A stretch of 64,000 nt of DNA, from assembly GCA_022457155.1 (NCBI GenBank), contig JAJGOT010000167.1:357001-421000 (forward strand), in the 5' to 3' direction. The DNA is from Cladopsammia gracilis (Eukaryota > Cnidaria > Anthozoa > Scleractinia > Dendrophylliidae). The notes under the pieces were generated by a model. The model was not told the origin of the DNA and searched no databases. It saw only the letters and a list, made by a program, of their open reading frames with translations. Each line of letters begins with the position of its first letter. The stretch's first letter is position 1. The translations under genes were made by a program, and so were the position numbers. Shown here piece after piece: positions 10,799-21,541 of the stretch.

Positions 10799-12593
10799 CT
10801 GAAGACGGAACATCGAGGGTATGTTTGCATCATAGGAGTTAGTCTACACTAAAAGCATGCGCAGTGTGCTTTATCAAAGGGATGTCCAGATGGTGATCCC
10901 GCAAAACTTAAAATAGTATTCAAAGCGATATGGAGAAATTCATATGCAGGATTTGTAGCTTGAGAGAGAACGAAGGAGGGATGTATAAGGAGAGAGGGTG
11001 GTTGGAGTGCCTGTAACAGCAAGCCGCCCCCTCCTTTTCCAGCGTTTTTTTTTTTCCTTTCCCCGGTTGCCGTTACTACACAGACCAATTAACAATCCAA
11101 CATGTTACAATATGAACAATATGGCAGGAGCTACATCATCGTCTCCAAGAGAGTGACATAAAATAATTAATGCTGACAAAGAACTGAAATGGCCTTAGAA
11201 TTTTGCAAGCAAACATGATGAAATTTTAAACACATTTTCCTTCCACGATATCAAGTCAGGAAATGAAATTTTAATATCGGTCAATTCTGCATGTGTTTTC
11301 TTCATATTCATTTTTAATTCTTCCTGTACTAAACACTCAAATATGTTCAGTATTTTGACAATCACTAACGGAATTATTAAAATCGTTCTCTTGTTATTGT
11401 GTAAATTATAATAATATTATCCGTATGAAGTGACAGTTAACAATGTTATAACACAAGCTTATAGGAAAATCCACCATCAAACAAATGAAGTAAAACATCC
11501 TAGCTGTGCTATTGTTTGGATGAGTAAAGATAAAGAAAATAGCGAGAGAGGCCAGGTGTCATGCCCCGCCACACCAACACAACTTTATAATTCTTCGGTC
11601 GCATGCAACATTGTAGAGACCGAATTCGTTGCTGAAAATCGTGCATGTCAGGTAGGTGGGAATAAGACACAGTCAAATTTATAGGTTGGAATTAATCCTG
11701 AGATTTTAGGAGTAAATCTCGTGTGATCGAGTTCATTTTTAACTCAGAGAAATACAAAAATAACATAACAACAAGTCAACATAACCGATAATTTAACCTT
11801 TTCTTTTGCCAGTACACGTCCATTACGATATGTTTTACACACAATGCAATTCCAAAATTTCAATTGATTTAGAGGAAAAGCTGAATTTTCTTACCAAGAG
11901 TCATTTGCAATCAGTCGCTCCTAACAGAGAGTCTAAACAATACTCGCGCGCAAGGAAAGTAATTTTTAATCGTCTCAGTGGTAATTCATGGCTGGCTTGT
12001 AAACTAAGAATTGTTAGTTTGTTGCCAGAAAGACTGATTATTTTAAGCCAAGCTTCGTAGTTGATAACAGACGTTTTAAAAAATCATCCACGGAAGACGA
12101 GAGTGTGTCTACTCTCCTTCGCTTTGTCTCAATATCTATTCACCGTAATAGACTATTCTATTTTCCCTCAGGCGAGGTTCACTAGTATACGAAATGGACT
12201 AATCTGTGAAAGCTGGTAGCAAGAATTCGTTTCACTTCGATACTCCAACTGTGAAACAAAAAGAATATGAAAAGGACAGCGCTTGTTTATTTAAGGCATA
12301 AATGAAAAATGCCTAACAAAAAGATAAAAAGTATAAGCCACAAACGTAAGGACACAGTTATTTTCTGTACTGAGCAAGTCAGAGTAAGTCAGATATGTTT
12401 TATTATCACATTGTATCGTCTATTTGAAAATATAAGTAACTCTTCCCCTTCCCAGAAAATCATTGAAACGTTCGTTAATAAATATAGATCCACCGGCGTT
12501 CTGGGATAACGCCATCGTTGGTGTTTTGGCCAGTCTTCCCCAGATCTCTTCTCCTCTCTTCGCTAAGTGACGACGAAAAAGAAACTGAGGGAC
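10799..12593. other. Gene-free stretch
   Basis: Open frames at 11430-11684 and 11806-12060 have no recognised domain or homologue. Nothing else is supported. Confidence 0.35.
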
Positions 12594-12822
12594 CTGGGCC
12601 CGATTGTTCGAAAGCCGATTAACGCTAATCCCGGATTAAAAGTTAACCGAGGATTTCATTTCTCTGTTTAAAAATGTTTTGAAAAGGTCATTTATAGCCA
12701 GTAGTGAAGATAACTTAAAGTCGAAACTGAAGGGCAGAAAACTTTGGAAAATTTTCAATTGTTGAGTTGTTTAACTGAATTCAAAATTGACGCTAATCCT
12801 GAGTAGAACAACCCGGCCCAGA
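12594..12822. mobile_element. MITE with GGGCCYGRTTGTTC termini
   Basis: The left end, CTGGGCCCGATTGTTCGAAA followed by TTAACGCTAATCC, is roughly complementary to the right end GCTAATCCTGAGTAGAACAACCCGGCCCAG. The termini resemble those of the element at 62971-63114, so the two are probably related families. Non-coding. Confidence 0.65.
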
Positions 12823-12904
12823 TCCCCCGGCCCTGGGTTACAGTATGAAAAAAGGGGCAGGAAACACGAAAATGCGCATGTCGGCGCAGAACGGGTAATT
12901 TTGA

Positions 12905-13475
12905 AACTACAGTTGAACCTCTCCTTATTATGAACACCCACAATACGAACAGCTCTCTACTACAAAATATACGCCGACACTTCTCTACTACGGACACCTC
13001 TCTAATACGCGGGACACCTCTCCAATACAAACAGCTTACTAATACGGTCACCTCTCTAATACGTAAGGCTCTTTAATACGAACAGCTCTCTAGTACGGAC
13101 ACCTCTCTAATACGGACACCTCTTAGGGGCGTATCCAGGATTATTTGACTGGGGGGCGAGGACAAACTTTGTTTCAGAAAATACTGTTGAAACGTTTTTG
13201 CGGCAAATTACTTCTCCCCCACACCTGGTTGTGCCTAAATCATACCGTCCAGAAGGACGCGGGACACTTTATTGAGACTTATATCTCGTAATGTCGACAC
13301 TTAAGAATTTTATTTTCAATAAATTTTTAAGTGTAAAAAAGAAAATCTAAAATCCCCACTCAGGATTGAACCTGTGACCTCACCACCTCTCTAATTAATA
13401 CGAACAGCTCTATAATACGGACACCTCTCTAAGACGGACATGCACCTTTAATACGGACACCTCTACTGCGAGCCA
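12905..13475. repeat. Degenerate short tandem repeats (ACCTCTCTAATACGGAC type)
   Basis: Many imperfect copies of a 16-20 bp unit around CACCTCTCTAATACGGA occupy 12905-13130 and 13385-13475. They are interrupted by about 250 bp of unrelated sequence, including a B-box-like GGTTCAATCC on the minus strand near 13371. The left edge CAGTTGAACCTCTC resembles ends of pogo/Tigger-type elements (inference). No transposase is visible. Confidence 0.55.
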
Positions 13476-13865
13476 CCCTTTTTTTCTTTGGCTTTCTACT
13501 GTATGATTCATACAAATTGTATTTTAGTATTCTTTCAAACTATTCCCTAACTGAGTGAATATATAAACGTTCGTGGTGATAATTTAGAGCTGCATCTTTT
13601 AGCTTGCAAGACATATGGTTTATTCATTTCATTTTTGATAATGTGTATATGAAGATAAATTCAGATTCTCTTTCATCACTTCATTTTTGACAAACAAAAA
13701 TTATAAGGCTCAAAAGTTATAATCTGTTTTCTTTTTACCAACACAGTTAGCGGTAAATATATAAAGAAATAAAGAAAATTAAAATTCAGGCTTTTTTAGG
13801 AGTGTATCGACAGACTTTGAAACCTTATACATATATACATGAACTTTATTTATACTCGAAATTAC

Positions 13866-14990
13866 AACAACAACAACAAGTAGCTTTATTTGCATGACTA
13901 TAAATCCTTACAGTATTGCAAAGCATTACAACATAACAAAATAAAATTACAACAGTGTAACAAAGAAAGGGAAAGTACAATTAAGATACGTCAGTCTGGA
14001 TTGATAATTTGATTATTGCGGAAATCTAAGCATGAAAGAATGAATTTCAATAATTGAATATTTACAAAATAATTACGAGAGTTCATTAATTCATTGGTTA
14101 CTTCTGAAGGAGATAACTGTTTTATATTTGGTAGGTGATACCCTATTTTCCTATAAAATCCGTCCCAGTAAGAATTGAGTATTTAGGACAATGAAAAAGG
14201 AAGTGAATTTCATCTTCAATTTCATTACCTCCACAAGTAGGGCACAATCTATCATCTCTTGTGATTTGTTCATATCTACCAATTTCAATCATTAATTTAT
14301 GATTACTTATACGAAATTTTACTAATTGTTTTCTGTCATTTGATTTCATTGTAAGGTCTAAGTAATGAGAAGGCATATATTCGTTCTTAAAGATATTATA
14401 GAATTTGAGTTTCTTAGAGTGTTGAATGGTATGTCGCCAATATAGGTTATATTTTTGTTGCATTAAGTTTACATAATGTTTGATTTTAGTTTCAGTTAAG
14501 AAAATAGGGTCAAAATCAGGCAAATTATAGAATTCGGAGTATAAGATTAGAGTAGAAGCTATTTTTACCAGAAGAGTGAAGATCTGCTGACATTAAAAAG
14601 ATCTGTTTAACAATAGAGATATTGTCCTTACTTTGAAGGTATAAGGTATAATTAATTATTTTCTGATTAATGGCTATAATAAGAGGAAACCTTCCAAGTT
14701 CAGCTCTACATGCCACATTTGATGTCTTATTGCTTACTTCTAGATAACGCTTGCAGAATTGTAAATGGATTTTTCAATCTGCGAACTGTCCCAAGACTTA
14801 AAATCCGGTTTTGCGTACACACCCCAGACTTCGCTGTTATATGTCAAAATTGGGGAGATCATCGTGTCAAAGATTTTACTTGCCAGGAATGGGGACAATT
14901 TACTGAAATTTGTATGTTTTCTTAGACTGAAAAGAGCGTGAAGGGCCTTCTCTTTTAACTGGTCAAGTGCCATTGAAAAGTTACCCGTTG
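13866..14990 (-). pseudogene. LINE 3' relic (reverse-transcriptase C-terminal region)
   Basis: Reading the minus strand, fragments in shifting frames give RT thumb and C-terminal homology: SPILTYNSEVWGVY, then after a 1-nt frameshift LQFCKRYLEV and VACRAELGRFPL, then a zinc-knuckle-like CPTCGG plus HFLFHCPKY. The fragment ends in non-coding sequence and a (TTG)n tail at about 13866-13880 (minus strand), a typical LINE 3' end. The 5' part with the catalytic RT motifs is absent. At least two frameshifts show it is dead. The exact clade was not determined. Confidence 0.75.
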
Positions 14991-15214
14991 AAGAGATTAG
15001 ACCCTAGATAAGTGTAGTTTTGGACGATTTCAATCATTTTAAATTACAAATTACAAAAATTTAAATTTTAAATTTTCAAATTACAGCCGTAGCCTAAAAA
15101 AGGCTAATATCTTCGAGAACATAAATAGTATAAAAAAATGAAAAAGGGGAAAAAATCTATTTACATTAAAAAATCTAATTTACATCTATTTACATGAAGA
15201 ATGTCAATACACCA

Positions 15215-15454
15215 TTATGTCTGAAAAGAGATTACTTTCAGGAGTCTTCTAAAACCAGTTAAAGTAGGCTCAGATCTTACATTATTAGGTAGGGAGTTCC
15301 AGGTCTTAGATGCAAAGTAACGAAAGGAGTTGAGACCATAAGTAGTGGTAACAGGTTTACATAGTGATAAAATATTAGTACCTCTAAAAAAGTATTCTGA
15401 TTGACGCAGAGTAAACATGTCTCTAAGATATTTAGGAAAACTGTCATAGTTCAA
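15215..15454 (-). pseudogene. LINE ORF C-terminal fragment
   Basis: The minus-strand frame includes TLRQSEYFFRGTN, GLNSFRYFASKTWNSLPN and LTGFRRLLK. This pattern (S-F-x-Y..W-N-S-L-P..F-K/R..L) is typical of the extreme C-terminus of CR1/L2/RTE-like LINE polyproteins. Only this 3' piece is present. It lies next to another LINE relic on the same strand but belongs to a different tail type. Confidence 0.65.
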
Positions 15455-16027
15455 ACATTTGTAGATAGTGATTATATAACATATTTTGTATCCTGTGGTT
15501 GTACAGAGTTGTTCCTTCTGATTTATGTAATAGCGGCTGCTGGTAAGACCTAAATTAAAAAGGTCAAATAAATTTGTGTTAGTTATGTGGAAGATTTATT
15601 CTAACAATGTTAGAACTTAGAACTTAGAATCAATTACACCCAAATAGATTTCTCTAATACTGGGTGGGTCGGTTTGCGGTTTAAGCCTACGTAAGTGCCT
15701 TGGCACTGACGTTTAGAGATCTTATAACTGGCATGGCTGACTGCTTAAAGCTATTTAAGAATAAATATGTTACTACTTCTGAAGGAAGTAATTTCCAGAC
15801 TCTGATTGTTCTTGGGAAGAAGAAATAGCTGTGAGCTAATACAGTTGACAGCTGCTTGTTGATACGTTAAGTAATGCCTCCTAGAAAATGAGGTAGTAGA
15901 GCATGTAACCTGGTCAGGAAATTTACAATTAACAATTAAAGACTATTGTGAAACTTGTAAAAGAGGACTGACTGATTAAACAAACGTCTGTGTTCTAGCG
16001 AGTATCCCAACCAAGTGCGCTAACTAA

Positions 16028-16415
16028 CAACAACAACAACTTTATTTTCAACCCATAAATTCAAAAGAAAGAAATTTACATGAATTGAAAGGGTGTTGGC
16101 TTCCTAAAATAGCTAGGGAGTTAAAGAGACTAGGACGCCAAATTACATGAACTAAATTACAATACTAGGGTAGAAAGACACACTGAAACAAAATGGACAA
16201 GACATAGCACAAACACACATTTACGACCATTTACATTAGCGAAGTAAGAAAGAAAAAGATCAGAAATTAAATAAAGCACCATTAAACTAAGCCAGAAGTA
16301 CTTGTAGTAAGTTTATAGTTATTGCATACAAAGCGGGCTGCGCTCTTTTGGACTTGCTGAAGACGATTTACATCTGTGTCGGTGTGAGGGTTCCACGAGG
16401 AGGATGCATAATGTA
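16028..16415 (-). pseudogene. LINE 3' relic with (GTT)n tail
   Basis: The minus strand from about 16411 reads YASSSWNPHTDTDVNRLQ then QVQKSAARFV, the segment that follows the catalytic RT core in many LINEs, and stops soon after. The fragment ends in AATAAAG followed by a (GTT)n tail near 16028-16040. The 5' part is missing. Confidence 0.65.
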
Positions 16416-16449
16416 AGCTCTCTGCTTGACTTCGCTGCTACAATAAATG

Positions 16450-18744
16450 AATGGGAGTGTTGTTACGTGAATTTTAGAATCTCCCTTGCAGTTACACAAT
16501 TAACAAATCCGGCAAATGAAAGGAAATTTAAATTATTTGGAGCCCAAACCTGTTGCAGTATTCCAGCGATGGTTTTTGGTAAACTCTCTTTAAAACAGTA
16601 CGTAGGTCATGTCTTTCCTGGTCAGTTCTGAGATCTGTTCAGTATCCTAGTAATATATTCAACATCATGAATTCTTATTTACGATTTTAGAATTTGTTTA
16701 CTCGCCGATACGTTTATGAAATGCCTAGTGAAGAATATAAAATTAAACTTTTAGTTTGAGGTACATCGTGTGTACTACTTATTTTAAAATTTAATACCAA
16801 ATAGAATAGAACTCGCAAGCAGCGGGTCGAAAATCAGGCTCTTTCTTCCCTGAGCTTCACTTGAAGGGAATGGCCGATTGTTTAATGATATCAAATATCT
16901 TGCATACAAACAAATACCATCCGTACAATATTTATAAGGCTGTTCAGTATCCCTTTCTCCTCAGAAAGTCGATCCTTGCTTCATTTAATGCTGCTAAACT
17001 TTTGAACCTGCGGATAAGGTGTGACGATCCGTGTGCTTTCAGTGCGATATTCTTTTTTGAATGCATGACAAAATCAAATATGGAAATTTGTATTTGATTT
17101 TAACATAGGCAGTGGAAGTAAAAAGGTAAGACAGAAAATATATTAAATTGAATTCAAAGTAAAAATTTAGTTGTGAGTCAGACTGAGGACATAGCCGATT
17201 TTTAAGCGTCAAATACAATCAGTCGAACTAACTGCAAACAAAACAGCGGCAACCTTTTCCATATAAATTTCTTTGGACAGATACCTGCTTTTAAAAACAG
17301 TTTCGGACTTAATAACATAAATGGTAAGATTCATTACGTTTCAGGAGAAAATCCACAAAAAAACTGTGAAAAATGTAAGAAAATAACGCAATTAGAGCAT
17401 CTAAATGAGAGCAATAGGGTTTCGCATAAAACATCATTATCCCATACCGGATATCGCTTTTAATCTTCATAAGAAAAGACACTTTTACTTTTTCTCGTTA
17501 ATTACAAAACAGCGGGTTACAATTTCCAAGGTAATCTTTGATAATTCCAAAGAACGAATTACAGTTAAGTTCTTTCGATTTTTCACTACGCAACTAAATA
17601 AGTTGTAACCACCGCTGCCGGAAAATTACACTTGTATTCGATACACGAAGTTTGAAAACAGCACCATTTAAACTGAGCTAGGAGAAAAAAAAAAACTTAT
17701 TATTAATCAGATAAAACTGAGGGTTTTTCATTTATAAACAGATGTCAGTGAGGAGTGATTGTGGAAAGTCAATAATCCCACCTGCAGTAAAAAACGACCA
17801 GCAATTTAGACGGGTGTAGAGACGTTGCTTTACAGGTTGACATTGAGGTAAGTGTCTCTTTCGTAAATCAAGTAACAGCAAAACGTCAACCTCCATGTGG
17901 GTATCTCCGAGAAATGCCAAGATCGTGGCAATTAATGTTCACAATACGACAAACTGCCAGTGAAGTGAATGAGAATTTATAAGCACTGAATACATTCTAA
18001 AAATGTCCGATAAATAAGCAACTTTGGTCGCATGATGCCGGGGATGATTTTTTGGGGAAAAAAGGAGATACCTAAAAACACACGTGTACGTAAACCATTA
18101 AAATGAGAAATTTTTCAAGTCATCAGTTAGTTTTCAAAAATATAGGTTGTATTCTTGCACTTCATTGTTAACCGCAATATTCAATTTTGAACTTCTTATC
18201 CCATTGTTACTTATCATAAAATCACAACTCATAATTAAATTTCTCCCTTAAATCTGTTTCTTAATTCTTAAAATTATTTCCCTTCTTATAAGTAGCTTTA
18301 AAAAATATTCGTTGTAATATTGTCGGCTGGCCTTGTATACTTAAATTTATTTACCCAATTCAATGCAAGTCAATAAATGTGGGATAACCCGGCCGAAACG
18401 AAATGAAATTAGAACTGTTCGGCTCGCGATCCGATTTTACCTATTTTATTCAAAAATGGTGATCAATGGTAAATGATTACCTGCTGGTTTTGTATTGCTG
18501 CAAAATAATACCTTTTCATCTGGAACTTTATCAGCGGAGTTTCATGACTGATTGTTTATTTCAGTTACTTAAGACAGCCTTTCACTGCATTTCCCACAGT
18601 ATTTATACAATACCTGTAAGTAAGGTTTCTCTAACAAATTAACGATAATTATTTTGGTTTTGATATCTTAGAGGTAAAAGAATTATTGGGCGCTGACAAC
18701 AAACCCTCGAACAACACAGCTTAAGGCTCGAAAAAGTGAAAGTC
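16450..18744. other. Gene-free stretch
   Basis: Several open frames of 60-80 codons are present (for example 16861-17097 and 17405-17608), but none shows a recognisable domain, signal or splice partner. I see nothing to annotate. Confidence 0.35.
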
Positions 18745-19028
18745 TGTAATAAAATATAGTCGCCTTCCATCCTCTCCAAATGATTAAAAGTTATTTTCCT
18801 TTGCAGGTCTGGCAAATTATCCTGGCTGAGACAAAACAAGACCATGAGCAGGTTTAGCTGAAGCAGTTCACTTGAAAATTTAAAAAAATATATCCCTTCG
18901 CAAGATTTTACTACGGAGGATTCTACCACTAAATAAGTGAAGACGAAACAGACGCCGTATATTAGACTTAGAATAAGAGAAAGTGCTAAAGTGTATTTGA
19001 GAGCTGAGCAAAAAAAAGGACATGTACA

Positions 19029-20159
19029 ATGTCTAACAACACGGATTCCAAGCTGCCAAGTGCAATAGAAGGAAACATTAAACTCGGTTTCTACATCGCC
19101 TCTCTCATCATAGGATTTGGTGGCAACAGTTTGGTAATTGTAGTGATCGCAGGGAAGAAACACAAAAGATCCATTTACGATCTTTTGATTCTGAATCTTG
19201 GAATTTCCGATTTGAGCTTCATAGTAGTCTCCATGCCGATAAACATCTACAGTCACTTCAGCGTGATTTACCGAAACTCGTATTACTGTCGACTTATGAT
19301 CCCTCTGCTGACGATCTTCTATTTTTTGAGCATCTTCACCATCACTTCTATGGCAGTGCATCGCTGTAGGTTGATCACAAACCCTTACAAACCCAAGATG
19401 AAGAAGCGAAGTGCATACATTTGGATCGCTCTAATTTATTTTTCATCCTTCATAATAGTACTGCCGCTATCAATCGTTGGAAAAGCTAAGGAAGGGTTCT
19501 GCCTCGAGGTCTGGCCATCCTTGAATTACCGGAAAGCATACACCCTCGCTCTTTCTATTCTACAGTTTTTACTACCCTTGTTAATTATCGCTGTAGCATA
19601 TGTTAGAATTGGTATCTATCTATGGCGTTCAACCGTCCCTCAGAGCTCTTTACCCGAAACAAAGAAGAAAAAGGCACAGAGGAGAAGGAAAGAAAACATT
19701 CAAGTTATCAAGACGCTCGCCATGATTGTAATTCTGTTCGCGATATGTTTACTTCCCGGACAAATCGCTTGGCTTTTGCTTGACTTTGGAGGTCAGCAGG
19801 GGTTAGGGATCGCAAACGTGATCTTTAAATTCTCCGATATTCTTGATTGTTTGCACGCGTGCGTAAACCCCATCGTCTACGGATTATTAACCGAACAGTT
19901 CCGCAGAGAATACATCAGATATTTCTCGTACTGTTTTACATGCAGCAGGAAACAGGTGAATGTTACAGAACACGAGACACTTAATTTGGAGAGCACGGTG
20001 GATGTGTTATTACCGGCAGCAACAAGAAGAAAAATAACAAGTGACACGGTTGTGGTGGAAATTGATGAATCACGCGAGTATAAAGATTTCAATGCTGGCA
20101 TGGAGCTCTCCTCACCAGGAAACTCCTGCACACTGCAGAGTCATGTACTTGCTACATAA
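19029..20159 (+). CDS. Rhodopsin-family GPCR, intact single-exon gene (HRC in place of DRY)
   Basis: A 376-residue seven-transmembrane receptor, expected at the plasma membrane and coupled to G proteins; the ligand is unknown. Visible class-A landmarks are N33 in TM1 (GFGGN), D61 in TM2 (NLGISDL), C87 before TM3 pairing with C158 in extracellular loop 2, a basic third loop (KKKKAQRRRK, about 212-221), C240-L-L-P243 in TM6 and N280-P-I-V-Y284 in TM7. The short N-terminus (MSNNTDS) has one N-glycosylation sequon. The DRY position reads H111-R112-C113, keeping only the arginine. The ATG at 19029 is supported by alignment with the paralogue starts at 9344 and 9916. It is intronless and sits at the downstream end of a tandem cluster whose other members are truncated or broken. 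The tail ends about 90 residues past TM7. Confidence 0.9.
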   Translation: MSNNTDSKLPSAIEGNIKLGFYIASLIIGFGGNSLVIVVIAGKKHKRSIYDLLILNLGISDLSFIVVSMPINIYSHFSVIYRNSYYCRLMIPLLTIFYFLSIFTITSMAVHRCRLITNPYKPKMKKRSAYIWIALIYFSSFIIVLPLSIVGKAKEGFCLEVWPSLNYRKAYTLALSILQFLLPLLIIAVAYVRIGIYLWRSTVPQSSLPETKKKKAQRRRKENIQVIKTLAMIVILFAICLLPGQIAWLLLDFGGQQGLGIANVIFKFSDILDCLHACVNPIVYGLLTEQFRREYIRYFSYCFTCSRKQVNVTEHETLNLESTVDVLLPAATRRKITSDTVVVEIDESREYKDFNAGMELSSPGNSCTLQSHVLAT

Positions 20160-21541
20160 TAGTCGGCTACCTGTGACATACTGGTTGTCCTGTGACCCTT
20201 CCTTGATGGTAAAGCCAAGGGGGAAATAGTAAAGACAAGAATGGCCCACAACTCCTTGCTTTCTGGCTCGACCCAAGTGGTTAGCACCTCTAGTATACAT
20301 ATATTTTTCAAAGGATTGCCCGGTATGCATTCTCCATGCAAATTCGATACGACACGGGTACGGCATGGACAGTTTTCGACTAAAACGTAGCCTTCGTGGC
20401 AAGCGTAAACTGGAAGGGGGATGGGCGCGAAAAAGGAGGAGGAGAACTGAAGGAACGCCTGCTATAAGAATCGGGCGATTCGCATTACGTCCACCGATTT
20501 ACTGGTAATCGAATTATGTAAACTGTCAATACGTTTAGCAATCAGAAAACGACTCGCGCTTTTACGCATGGCTGACTTCACGTGGGAATTTACTATGTTT
20601 ACCGCCCAGCGCGAATTAGCCAATCAGAATTTTGCGGACACTAGAAATGAACATAATGGGGTCTTTATTGCAGGCGTCCTTTCTCTCTCTCTCCCCAGTT
20701 TCCCTCTTCTGACGCCAGCTACGCAGGCTTACTAAAACGTAGACGTTCCTCAAAGGTGGGAAAGGGGAGCGTAATAAGGTCAAAGTACATCTCCAGAGGA
20801 TAAACATTTTCCCACACATGAAGGAAATGGAACACGACTGCATGTACGCTAATTTACGACTAGAAACAAGTTTTTCTGGTAGATTCTGCATGTACCGGTC
20901 ACATTTTACGTAAAACAAAAGGAACAAAGAACGACAATAATACAAATGCAAAACAAGACCAAAATACAGTACCTCACAAACAATAGAAGACAATGAGTGG
21001 TTCATGCATACCGGTTCATGCAGAAAGACCCGTTTTTTTACCTACTAACTGAACAGCAATTCCGGTCTACAATAATGAAGACAATTGTGGAGTATGATAG
21101 AACAGATAAGCAAAACAATCACTCAATGGTTTTCTTTCTTTGGCTAATTTGTTCTTTTGACAGTATCGAAAAACAGTTATCGTGCTGGCAAGTATCCATT
21201 ATTTCCAAGTATCCCAAACTATTGTGGTATCGATACCGACCGACCCTTACCGTGCTGTCAACTAAGAACATATTGAAGTCATCATATAAAAGTCGTCACA
21301 ACGCTTTTATTGTGTTGTTTTCTGTTATGACTATAATCTAAATCTAAGGTGGCCATAAAACATGGTGCTTGTAAGACGGATTTCAATTGTATTTAAAACA
21401 CATTAACCTAACAGTCAAAATATATACATTACTGATCAGAAATTAATCTGATTTGTTAGGAATTATGCTTATCTAAAATTCTCTCCATCTGTAGCTGCTT
21501 TAAACTTTTTTTCAAACAGTTTTCTGCTGTAATGATCCTAT
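20160..21541. other. Intergenic stretch and metaxin 3'UTR
   Basis: The right-hand part should hold the 3'UTR of the minus-strand metaxin gene. A minus-strand AATAAA (TTTATT at 21306-21311) lies about 230 nt after its stop codon and is a plausible poly(A) signal. Two open frames (21005-20616 minus, 20997-21341 plus) have no recognised domain and are not called. Confidence 0.4.

Noticed and set aside
18639..19361. 240-codon minus-strand open frame overlapping the intact GPCR gene
   Set aside because: It is antisense to the receptor's TM1-TM4 coding sequence, and a matching antisense frame appears over the pseudogene at 9811-10248. It has no domain of its own and is a shadow of the + strand gene.
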